From Planctomycetota bacterium (lineage in GTDB: Bacteria > Planctomycetota > UBA1135), in the NCBI GenBank assembly GCA_008501825.1, contig QQUA01000015.1, forward strand, positions 29,864 through 93,863: DNA of 64,000 bases, in the 5' to 3' direction. Below the pieces are notes generated by a model that had not been told where the DNA came from, ran no database searches, and saw nothing but the letters and a program-made list of their open reading frames with translations. The translations under genes and the position numbers were made by a program. Position 1 is the stretch's first letter, and each line of letters starts with the position of its first letter. Of this stretch, positions 1 through 7,607 are shown piece by piece.

Positions 1-591
1 AATCTGATGATTCGGGTTGAAGATCTTGATGGAGTGAATGGCTCTCCGGTAGATGAACCCAGCTTTGCCGGCATTGATTTTCCTGGCGGACCGACTCCTG
101 CCAGGCAAAGATTGGCCTCGGTGCCAGACGTGGGAACCCAGGAGGGGGATAAAAACAAGTTTTCCACCAACCTGATGTTGAGCGAAACTGGAGGCGCTCC
201 TTTTGAATACATGGTGGATTGGGATCTCAGTCATGCAAATACCAATATTTGGCCTACCGAGTTGTCTATCATCCTTCGGGCCGCTGATGAAGAAAACGGA
301 ACCGTCATTATTGGGCTTCCGATGGAAAATGCTCCGGATATTAATTCTGGAGTATCATTTGGTGGAACTCCTGTTGTTCACTTGAAGGTTGGGCTGGTGC
401 TTGGAACCCTTGCTGATTTGCGAGGTACCTCTGATGCCAGAGCTTGGATATACGATTCGAACTTGAAATATATTTTTATCAAGATGACCTCGGATTCGTC
501 TGAGTTACCCAATTACCAGGGTGGAAATCATGTGCTTGGCTATTTACCAACTTGGTCGGGAACCTTCAACACTTGTCACATCGACTCCTGA
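1..591 (+). CDS. C-terminal part of a probable extracellular protein (5'-truncated by the window edge)
   Basis: The reading frame is open from the first base, so the ATG at position 7 is probably internal and the true start lies outside the window. The visible ~196 residues lack membrane segments and are rich in Gly, Asp, Asn and Thr, as in secreted beta-rich proteins. An acidic turn (VEDLDGVNGSP) near the start and a segment with WIYDSNLKYIFIKM near residue 150 vaguely recall the beta domains of CEMIP/hyaluronidase-like proteins. That resemblance is weak and is not a family assignment. Codon use is AT-richer than in most of the window, matching the first part of the next gene nine bases downstream. 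Function unknown. Confidence 0.6.
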   Translation, partial: NLMIRVEDLDGVNGSPVDEPSFAGIDFPGGPTPARQRLASVPDVGTQEGDKNKFSTNLMLSETGGAPFEYMVDWDLSHANTNIWPTELSIILRAADEENGTVIIGLPMENAPDINSGVSFGGTPVVHLKVGLVLGTLADLRGTSDARAWIYDSNLKYIFIKMTSDSSELPNYQGGNHVLGYLPTWSGTFNTCHIDS

Positions 592-600
592 TTCGAGCAA

Positions 601-2256
601 ATGATTGAAACTGCCATAGCGGCCATTTGTGTCTTGCAGGGAGGTGGAGCTTGGGAAACCAGGCTCCACTCTCGTGGAGAGACGATTTTTGATAATCACG
701 GAAGCAGTTTGGTCGGTTTAGGCGACGTCAATGGAGATGGCGTTCCTGACTTTGCCGTCGGTGAACCACTTCATCAAATTTCCGGTTTTATGGTTGGGCA
801 AGTTCTAGTGTTTTCTGGTGCCCAAGATGAAGAAGTTTTATTTTCTATACCCGGTGATCCAGTTTATCCGATTGCAGAAATGGGTTATTCTGTAAATTCT
901 ATCGCTGACCTTTCTGGTGATGGTATTTCTGAGATCTTGGTAGGGGCTCCGGGTGGAGGGGGTTTATTGGGATATGCTGCTCTAGTCAATGGAAGGGATG
1001 GGAACCGGATTTTTGAGCACTGGGGATTGAATCCGGACGATTGGTTTGGGGGTGTTGTGATAGGTATTGGTGATGCAACTGGCGATGGTTTATCGGACTA
1101 CCTCATTAGCGCGCCCTTTGCCAATATATTGGGTAATGCAGAAGCGGGCGAAGTGCACCTTTTCTCAGGAGTGGATGGCACCTTCCAATACAACCTTCGC
1201 GGGAGCGGCGCAGGGCAAAAATACGGTAAGAAGTTAGCCAGGCTTGGGGACGTGGATAGCGACGGCCATGCAGATTTTCTAATCAGCTCCGGAAGCGGCC
1301 TGTTTGGAACGGTCCACGTCGTCTCCGGCAAATTCGGCCAGGAGCTTTACCGCTTGAGCAGTTTTTATTTAGGTGACCATTTCGGCGCCAGCATCGCCGG
1401 ATTGGGCGACGTAGACGGTGACGGAGTCCCCGATTTCATCGTCGGGGCGCCGGATCACCCGGATATTTGGGGATCGAGAATCGGGGCGGCTTACGTCTTT
1501 TCCGGAGATTCCGGAGAACTCTTGCATTTTTGGGAGGGGTACTCCTATCAAACCGATTTCGGTCATTCCGTCGCCGGCCCTGGAGACATCAATGGCGATC
1601 AGGTCCCCGACATTGCTGTGGGCAGCCCGGATCTTTGGCGTATCGGGCAGGAAGATCCCGTGGGTGGCGTTTTCCTTTACTCCGGAGTGGATTTTTCCTT
1701 GATTCGAATCATCGACGGCTACGAGGTCAACAGTAACTTCGGCTGGTCCTGCTCTTGGGTCGGAGACTTCGAAGGCGATGGCCGAGATGAGCTCTTGATC
1801 GGGGCTCAAAGTGAACGTTACCAAGGAATCTCGGTAGGTGGAGCCTACGTAATTTCCTTCGACCCCTATTGCACGCCTTCCGCCACGACTCTGTCCGCCA
1901 GTTTGGGCGGAACGATAACCTTCCAACACGATTTCCCCGAGTCTGAAGCGGGAGTGGAATACGCTTTCCTGGCCTCAAGCGGCCTGGAAGAGTACATGAT
2001 CAACTACAAAGGAGTGGACATTCCCCTGGCCAACACCCTGCTGCTTCGGGAAACCATGCAGGCGCCTCCTCGCTTCTTTCACAACGCTCGCGGCCAGCTA
2101 GACCAAGACGGCCGTGCTTCTACGACGATCGATTTTCCCCCGGGCGTCCTCAACGGCTGGATCGACAAAACTTTCGCCTTCGCTTGCGTGACCTTCGACC
2201 CTCCGGGCCAACCGCGACTTTCCTCCGCCCGGATGGTGGTGAAAATCCTCCCTTAA
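601..2256 (+). CDS. FG-GAP repeat (integrin-alpha-like beta-propeller) secreted protein
   Basis: The 551-residue product is built of about seven tandem FG-GAP/VCBS-like units, each with a calcium-binding-type loop such as GLGDVNGDGVPDF or GLGDVDGDGVPDF followed by a hydrophobic strand. This is the integrin-alpha type beta-propeller, about residues 30-420. A C-terminal beta domain of ~120 residues resembles the tails of many planctomycete surface proteins. The N-terminus (MIETAIAAICVLQ) has a short hydrophobic stretch that could be a weak export signal; no strong ribosome site decides the start. Such proteins are thought to act at the cell surface in adhesion or binding, but the ligand is unknown. 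The base composition changes inside the gene: the first ~600 bases are AT-rich and the rest GC-rich (see findings). Confidence 0.85.
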   Translation: MIETAIAAICVLQGGGAWETRLHSRGETIFDNHGSSLVGLGDVNGDGVPDFAVGEPLHQISGFMVGQVLVFSGAQDEEVLFSIPGDPVYPIAEMGYSVNSIADLSGDGISEILVGAPGGGGLLGYAALVNGRDGNRIFEHWGLNPDDWFGGVVIGIGDATGDGLSDYLISAPFANILGNAEAGEVHLFSGVDGTFQYNLRGSGAGQKYGKKLARLGDVDSDGHADFLISSGSGLFGTVHVVSGKFGQELYRLSSFYLGDHFGASIAGLGDVDGDGVPDFIVGAPDHPDIWGSRIGAAYVFSGDSGELLHFWEGYSYQTDFGHSVAGPGDINGDQVPDIAVGSPDLWRIGQEDPVGGVFLYSGVDFSLIRIIDGYEVNSNFGWSCSWVGDFEGDGRDELLIGAQSERYQGISVGGAYVISFDPYCTPSATTLSASLGGTITFQHDFPESEAGVEYAFLASSGLEEYMINYKGVDIPLANTLLLRETMQAPPRFFHNARGQLDQDGRASTTIDFPPGVLNGWIDKTFAFACVTFDPPGQPRLSSARMVVKILP

Positions 2257-2278
2257 GGCAAAAGCCTGATCGAAGAAC

Positions 2279-3445
2279 CTAGAAGGTGAGTTCGAAGCGG
2301 AGCATCGCTACTCCGCTATTGGAAATCCTTGGATCGGAACCGGGATGAATGATCCATTGGAAATCCGGTTGAATGGAAAAGGCCGGCGAGATTTCCGCTC
2401 TGTAGGTGAGTTCCACCAAGGTTTCATGAGCTAAGCGGCCGGTAGCTTTTCGCAGATCGCTGCTGATGTCCGCTCGGCCGATGGCCAATCCAAGAGAATC
2501 GTTCGGTCTCCCTGGGAGCAAGCCTCGGCCGGTAAGTCCGAGACTGAAGTAACTTTCGATTTCGTTCCGATCCTCAGGCGCCCATCCTCCTTGGAAGAAA
2601 GCGAAAATTCCACCTTCGTCGTATTCGAGTAAAGCAAAGTCGCCCCCTGAAAAGATCCCATAGTTCTCAGGGTGCATGCGGAAATCTCCTCTCGCGGTTT
2701 TCTGACGCACGTCTTCAAATTCGGCGGTATGGCGCCAGGTCCCAAGGCGCAAGTTGCGCACCAACGTCTTCCCTGATTCCGAAGGAGCCGGCTGCCATAG
2801 GAACTCACTAAAAATCATGACTCCTTCCTTGGCCGAGAGTTTCCAGCGGGTTCCTCGAGGGTTGTTGGCCAGGGAACCGGGATCTCCGTCATAAAGGCTG
2901 AATCGAAGGAAACAATCGCCGCCCGGTGCCCAGGCCAGGCGAGCCCCAAGAGCCCCCATGGGATAGGTGGAGACAGGCGCGTTCACGGATATGTCCGGTT
3001 GGAGTCCGAAGGAGCTGTTGAGAAACAGACAGCCATGGTCGGAAGCCGCACACTCGGAATTCATGTCGTGTTGGCCCAGCAGAAGGGAAGACCCTTTGTC
3101 ATCAAGCTCGTGTTGATACCAAAGCTGCATCAGCCGCGAAGTGGACTCTCCCTCGATATTGCTGACCGTTTGAACGGCTCCGACGAAGGCGGGGGTGGGA
3201 TTGCCGCCGTGGAGATGAATGATCTCGCCGAAGAAAGTGCCACCGTGCCACCAGCCCGCTTCCTCGGTCGACAATTCGGCGGTAACGGAGATCCTTCCTT
3301 GGTAAGTATTTCCCTTACTGAGACCAGGCTCGATCGCGCTGACCACCTCGCCGGTAAAGGAGGCTTCAAGGGTGGGGCTGACGGCTTTCGGAGTCGGGGT
3401 CTCCTGAGGGGAGAGGAGTAGTCCAAGCGCAAGCAGGGGGGGCAC
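2279..3445 (-). CDS. OprB-like carbohydrate-selective porin
   Basis: The 388-residue product has the character of an OprB-family outer-membrane beta-barrel: alternating amphipathic strands, aromatic girdle residues, many Gly/Asp turns, a motif region with LWYQHELDDKGSSLLLGQ, and a final Phe (LRFELTF) typical of barrels inserted by the BAM machinery. The start is a GTG giving a very short, uncharged signal peptide (MPPLLALGLLLSPQE). The frame stays open ~35 bases further upstream (reading LFSITIAAV), so the export signal could be longer if a non-standard start is used. Upstream lies a perfect 9-bp inverted repeat that would overlap the leader. The role would be diffusion of sugars or other small solutes across the outer membrane. 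Confidence is good for porin, moderate for the OprB subfamily. Confidence 0.8.
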   Translation of the reverse strand: MPPLLALGLLLSPQETPTPKAVSPTLEASFTGEVVSAIEPGLSKGNTYQGRISVTAELSTEEAGWWHGGTFFGEIIHLHGGNPTPAFVGAVQTVSNIEGESTSRLMQLWYQHELDDKGSSLLLGQHDMNSECAASDHGCLFLNSSFGLQPDISVNAPVSTYPMGALGARLAWAPGGDCFLRFSLYDGDPGSLANNPRGTRWKLSAKEGVMIFSEFLWQPAPSESGKTLVRNLRLGTWRHTAEFEDVRQKTARGDFRMHPENYGIFSGGDFALLEYDEGGIFAFFQGGWAPEDRNEIESYFSLGLTGRGLLPGRPNDSLGLAIGRADISSDLRKATGRLAHETLVELTYRAEISPAFSIQPDFQWIIHPGSDPRISNSGVAMLRFELTF

Positions 3446-3455
3446 GGCGGCGATT

Positions 3456-3480
3456 GTTATTGAGAATAGGACTCAATAAC
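3456..3480. promoter_or_regulatory. Perfect inverted repeat upstream of the OprB-like porin, possible Fur-type operator
   Basis: GTTATTGAG at 3456-3464 and its exact reverse complement CTCAATAAC at 3472-3480 are separated by seven bases. The left half contains TGAGAAT, identical to a common Fur half-site. The repeat lies 11-35 bases before the porin GTG start on the minus strand, where a bound repressor would block the promoter or leader. The sequence shows the dyad; its assignment to Fur is inference. Confidence 0.45.
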
Positions 3481-3567
3481 ACTATCGAGAGAGAGGTCAA
3501 GGCGATATTCCGGCCGAGCTTCCCGCGCCGCGGTTAGCGCTGGAGGTAAATGCCCGATCGCAACCGA

Positions 3568-4731
3568 TCAATCAATCGCCTGCAAACGGATCTCTACGGT
3601 TTTTTCGCGGCCGTCGCGGAGCAGATTCAGTCGGATTTGGTCGCCGATTTGGTAGCTGCTGAGTTGCGCTTGCAACTCCTGAGAGCTGCTCACTGCCTGA
3701 CCGTTGACGCCGATGATGACGTCCCCCAAGCGAACCCGGCCTTGGCGGTCCTCTTCCAACCCTTGAAGTCCGGCCTTGGCCGCCGAGCTGCCGTCATTGA
3801 CTTCATGAATCACCACTCCGGGAATTCTCTGACTGCGAGTCCAGGTATCCGGTGCCAGTAAAACTCCCAAGCCCGGTCGGGACGCCCGGCCCTTGGCAAT
3901 CAATTGCGGCACGATGTGATTTACCGTGTCCACCGGAACGGCGAAGCCAATGCCCGCACTGGCACCAGAGGGTGAAAAGATCGCCGTATTGACTCCGATC
4001 AAGCGGCCGCTGCTGTCCAACAACGGGCCGCCGGAATTTCCCGGATTGATAGCGGCATCGGTTTGAATCACGCCTTTGATCCGGTTACCGGCGACGGAAG
4101 TAATTTCCCGGTCCAAGCCGCTGATGATGCCGGTGGTCAAAGTTTGATCGAAGCCGAAGGGATTGCCGATGGCGAAGACCTTTTGCCCGACTTGGAGATC
4201 GGAGGAGGTTCCCAAGCTCAAAGCCGGCATGTCCAATCCTTGAGTATCCACCCGTAACACCGCCAAGTCGGAAGCCGGGTCGAAACCGACCACCTGGGCT
4301 TCCACCTTGGTGGAGTCGGGCAAAGTCACCACCTGCCGCGAACTGCCCCGGATCACGTGGAAGTTGGTGACGATGAAGCCGCGCTCGTCCCAGACAAAAC
4401 CCGAGCCGGTGCCTTGGGGAATTTCCATCGGCGAGCGGCTGAACAGGCTGCGGCGTTGCTCGATCGAGGTGATGTGCACCACCGAGGGGGAGACCTGGCG
4501 GAACAGATCGATGTTGCTGCGTTCCTCCAAGGTCAGGGAGGTGCGACCGGCCACCGGCCGCGGGCCCGCAGTCGGGTCCTGCAGAATCGGTGCCCCGGAT
4601 TCCCCAAGTTGGCCGCCCAGCTTCACCGCCCCGATTGCCATCAAAACCAGGGCGATCGTAGCTAAAGTATTTGAAGAGCGTCCCTTAGGGGCGCTCATCG
4701 AGTTGAATTCAAAGGAAGAGTTTGCCGTCAT
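3568..4731 (-). CDS. HtrA/DegP-family periplasmic serine protease
   Basis: The trypsin-like protease domain has the full catalytic triad: His125 in TNFHVIRG, Asp155 in ASDLAVLRV and Ser233 in GNSGGPL. It is followed by a single C-terminal PDZ domain (about 275-385). An N-terminal hydrophobic segment (residues ~22-38) would anchor the protein in the inner membrane or act as an export signal, giving a DegS/DegQ-like layout with one PDZ rather than two. A second Met at residue 12 (position 4698) is an equally good start. The role is degradation or chaperoning of misfolded envelope proteins. It is divergent from the DUF4863 gene and ends ~120 bases from the porin start. Confidence 0.93.
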   Translation of the reverse strand: MTANSSFEFNSMSAPKGRSSNTLATIALVLMAIGAVKLGGQLGESGAPILQDPTAGPRPVAGRTSLTLEERSNIDLFRQVSPSVVHITSIEQRRSLFSRSPMEIPQGTGSGFVWDERGFIVTNFHVIRGSSRQVVTLPDSTKVEAQVVGFDPASDLAVLRVDTQGLDMPALSLGTSSDLQVGQKVFAIGNPFGFDQTLTTGIISGLDREITSVAGNRIKGVIQTDAAINPGNSGGPLLDSSGRLIGVNTAIFSPSGASAGIGFAVPVDTVNHIVPQLIAKGRASRPGLGVLLAPDTWTRSQRIPGVVIHEVNDGSSAAKAGLQGLEEDRQGRVRLGDVIIGVNGQAVSSSQELQAQLSSYQIGDQIRLNLLRDGREKTVEIRLQAID

Positions 4732-4886
4732 TTTGAATTCATGGGGGAGCGGGTCCTGAGCTCCCTTCAGAGTCCTCAGTATTACGCTGAAGTCCCGGAA
4801 TTGTTATTCAGGCTTTCCGCCGCTCGCTTCCAGCCCCTTTCGGCGAAGCCGTAGGATGTGGACCCAAAACCCTTGGTCGGCATCCC

Positions 4887-5354
4887 ATGAGCACCCTCGC
4901 CCCTTCCGCCCTACAAACCCTGCTGCAATTCGCGGCCGAATTGGATTTATCCAAGCCGGCTGAAGCCCGTCGCGCCTTGGAAGAACGCTTTCCTTTCGAC
5001 GGCGAGTTCGTCCAGGGCATTCACCAAAGCATGCGAGCCGGCGTGGCCGCCGGAGAGCTTTGCGATCAGGGCGCCGATCCGGTGCGCTATTCCCGCTTGT
5101 TCAAAGCCGGAGAAGATAGTTTCGGCCTATCCGCCGACGCGGTTTTGATGAGTGCGCCGGGCCCTTTGCACGAGCACCCGGATGGGGAAATCGACCTCTG
5201 TTTCGCCGAGGACGGCGATCCCAAATTCGACGGCCAGGCCCCCGGTTGGGTGGTGTACGGACCGGGTTCCAAGCACGTCCCCACGGTCGAAGGCGGGACC
5301 ATGCTGATTCTCTATCTTCTGCCCAACGGAGCCATCCGGTTCCTAAAGGGCTGA
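4887..5354 (+). CDS. DUF4863 family protein (cupin-like, PnbB-related)
   Basis: The 155-residue soluble protein has an alpha-helical N-terminal half and a cupin-like C-terminal half. The latter contains HEHPDGEIDLCF and VYGPGSKHVPTVEGG, whose His and Glu residues look like a metal site. This pattern matches the DUF4863 family, which includes the 4-hydroxylaminobenzoate lyase PnbB of nitrobenzoate degraders. There is no other nitroaromatic gene nearby, so the enzymatic activity here is not predictable from context. The start is the first in-frame ATG after the 155-bp divergent spacer to htrA. Confidence 0.7.
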   Translation: MSTLAPSALQTLLQFAAELDLSKPAEARRALEERFPFDGEFVQGIHQSMRAGVAAGELCDQGADPVRYSRLFKAGEDSFGLSADAVLMSAPGPLHEHPDGEIDLCFAEDGDPKFDGQAPGWVVYGPGSKHVPTVEGGTMLILYLLPNGAIRFLKG

Positions 5355-5399
5355 TTCCATCCCTTTGCAGGTCCACTCCTCAAGCGCCGGAGTTCGAAG

Positions 5400-7601
5400 G
5401 TGAGCGGAAATCACAAAGCCAAGGTTTGGGCTGAGGCCGGCCTGCTGTTCGTATTGGTTTTTTTGGCCTTTGGAGCCGGATTAAGCAATGGTTGGATTTG
5501 GGATGACGACCAGTACATCACCGAAAACCCCGCCCTTCGGCAGGCAGGTGGTTTGAGTTCCATCTGGACCGATCGCCAGGCCACCCCCCAGTACTACCCG
5601 ATGGTTCACAGCAGTTATTGGCTGGAGTACCGCATTTGGGGTAAAGAAACCGATGCCCTGGGGCGAGAAGTGCCGGCGCCCTTTGGCTATCACTTGGACA
5701 ACACTTTGTTGCACGCCCTGGTGGCGTTGCTGTTTTGGCGGGTGCTTCGGCGCTTGGGCTTGGCCGGTGCCTGGTTCGCCGCCGCCATGTTTGCCGTCCA
5801 TCCGGTCATGACCGAGTCGGTAGCTTGGGTTACGGAAAGAAAGAACCTGCTTTCCGCGTTTTTCATGTTGGCGGCAGCCTGGGCCTATTTGAAAGGCTCG
5901 GGGGTTGGCGAGAAGCCGGGAGAAACTACAACGGAATCGAAGGATCTACCGGTCAGCGGTCCTTATCTCACTTTGGCCATCGCTCTGTTTACCGCGGCCT
6001 TATTTTCCAAGACCGTGGTGGCATTCTTGCCCGGCGCCTTGTTGTTGATTTTTTGGTGGCGGGGCGACGCCCTACGGCGGCATTGGGTGCCCTTGGGCGT
6101 CATGCTCGCCATCGGCATCGCTTTGGGCTTGCATACCGCTTGGTTGGAAGCCACCCGAGTCGGTGCCCATGGATCCGAGTTCGACACGAATTTCGTTGAA
6201 CGCAGCCTGATTGCCGCTCGGGTGCCGTGGTTCTATCTCAGCAAACTGGTGTTGCCGCTGAACCTTCACTTCATCTATCCCCGCTGGGAAGTCAGCGCCG
6301 GAGATCCCCTGCAATGGTTGTTTCCAGTTCTGACAAATGGGCTGCTGGTTTTCCTGTGGCTGTGGCGGAAAAAGCTTGGACTCGCCCCTCTGATCGCGGT
6401 GTTGATTTTCGGCGGGGCGCTCATTCCGGCTTCCGGTTACTTCAACGTCTACCCGATGCAATTTTCATGGGTGGCCGACCACTTTCAATATCACGCCAGC
6501 ATGGCTTTCTTCGCTTTGCTTGCAGCATGGCTGGCTTCTCGAACTTGGTTTCGCAAGAGCTCGGAGGCAGAGGCACCTATCGACGGCCCGTTGCAAGCCG
6601 CCTGGTCGCCGGTGGCGATGGGCGGGGGCGCGGCCCTATTGGCCGTGTTGGCATTTTTGAGTTTCCGCCAATGCGCCCTTTATGAGAACGCGGATGTGCT
6701 GTGGTCCAAAACTTTGGAACGCAATCCTCAGGCCTGGGTGGCGCACAGCAATCTTGCCCGGTTCGCGATGGAAAAGCAGGATTTGGAAACGGCGGAAAAC
6801 CATTACCGTCAATTATCCGAGATCAAGGACGATCATCTGAATTCGATGGTCGATTACAGCTTGCTGCTTTTGTCCATAGGACGTCTGCCGCAGGCCAAGG
6901 AGCAAAGTGAGCGGGCTTTGGAGCTCTTTCCTCAAACTTGGGAAGCGCAGTTAGCCGGCGCCCGGGTGGCCTTGAGGGAGAAAAATCCTAAGCTGGCCAA
7001 GGAACGTGCCAGCCGTGCGCTGGAACTGTCGGCCGAGAATATGGTCGGGCGGCGAGAGGAGATGGAAGCCACCTTGGGTCTGGCTTACAGTGACCTCGGC
7101 GATTACGAGAATGCTCTGGCTCATTATGAAAATGCGATTCGGTTGATTCAGAGTTTGCAGCGGGGCACCCAATTGATGCCGCAAATTTTGGCCAAGATGG
7201 GGGAAGCTTTAGCCCGTTCCGGCGAAACCGGGCAGGCGATCCAGCGATTGCGGCAGGCTTTGCAGATGCAATCCAACAACGTACCGGCATTAGTGGCCAT
7301 GGCTTGGATTCAAAGCGCCCATCAACAAGCTTCCTTCCGCCAAGGCGAGCAAGCGGTTCGTTTCGGCGAGCAGGCCGCGATGGTGACCCAGCGTCAGGAT
7401 CCCAAAGCCCTGGATGCCCTTGCCTCCGCTTACGCCGAAAGCGGTCGCTTCCCCAGAGCGGTCAATTTTGCCGAGAACGCGGTGCGTTTGTTCGAGCTGG
7501 CCGGTATGAAGGAAGAAGCCGAATCCGCCGGCAAGCGCCTGGAACTCTACAACCGGGGCCGAGTGTTCCGCAGCCCCACCGGCTTCCCCGAAAACCAATA
7601 A
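5400..7601 (+). CDS. TMTC/GT-C-like multi-spanning membrane protein with C-terminal TPR repeats (copy 1)
   Basis: The 733-residue product has roughly ten to eleven transmembrane helices (residues ~10-430) and a TPR tail (~440-725). Just after the first helix lies an acidic loop, WIWDDDQYITENP, placed like the catalytic-type Asp pair of GT-C glycosyltransferases such as PMT/TMTC. The conserved block ESVAWVTERKNLLS follows around residue 140. Related eukaryotic TMTC proteins are protein O-mannosyltransferases; bacterial members are uncharacterised, so activity here is inferred. The start is GTG. The stop is six bases before the start of a full-length paralog, so the pair is co-transcribed and arose by tandem duplication. 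Confidence 0.8.
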   Translation: MSGNHKAKVWAEAGLLFVLVFLAFGAGLSNGWIWDDDQYITENPALRQAGGLSSIWTDRQATPQYYPMVHSSYWLEYRIWGKETDALGREVPAPFGYHLDNTLLHALVALLFWRVLRRLGLAGAWFAAAMFAVHPVMTESVAWVTERKNLLSAFFMLAAAWAYLKGSGVGEKPGETTTESKDLPVSGPYLTLAIALFTAALFSKTVVAFLPGALLLIFWWRGDALRRHWVPLGVMLAIGIALGLHTAWLEATRVGAHGSEFDTNFVERSLIAARVPWFYLSKLVLPLNLHFIYPRWEVSAGDPLQWLFPVLTNGLLVFLWLWRKKLGLAPLIAVLIFGGALIPASGYFNVYPMQFSWVADHFQYHASMAFFALLAAWLASRTWFRKSSEAEAPIDGPLQAAWSPVAMGGGAALLAVLAFLSFRQCALYENADVLWSKTLERNPQAWVAHSNLARFAMEKQDLETAENHYRQLSEIKDDHLNSMVDYSLLLLSIGRLPQAKEQSERALELFPQTWEAQLAGARVALREKNPKLAKERASRALELSAENMVGRREEMEATLGLAYSDLGDYENALAHYENAIRLIQSLQRGTQLMPQILAKMGEALARSGETGQAIQRLRQALQMQSNNVPALVAMAWIQSAHQQASFRQGEQAVRFGEQAAMVTQRQDPKALDALASAYAESGRFPRAVNFAENAVRLFELAGMKEEAESAGKRLELYNRGRVFRSPTGFPENQ

Positions 7602-7607
7602 GCAGCC

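Noticed and set aside
7..591. CEMIP/hyaluronidase-like domain in the first gene
   Set aside because: Only a loose resemblance of two short segments; the visible part is too short and truncated for assignment.
1369..1929. 186-codon minus-strand frame inside the FG-GAP gene
   Set aside because: Antisense shadow of the repeat-coding region; the product is low in coherent structure and the plus-strand frame is clearly real.
601..2256. Repeated motifs in the FG-GAP gene resembling a repeat array
   Set aside because: The repeats are diverged protein repeats in one coding frame with irregular spacing, not a CRISPR array or satellite.
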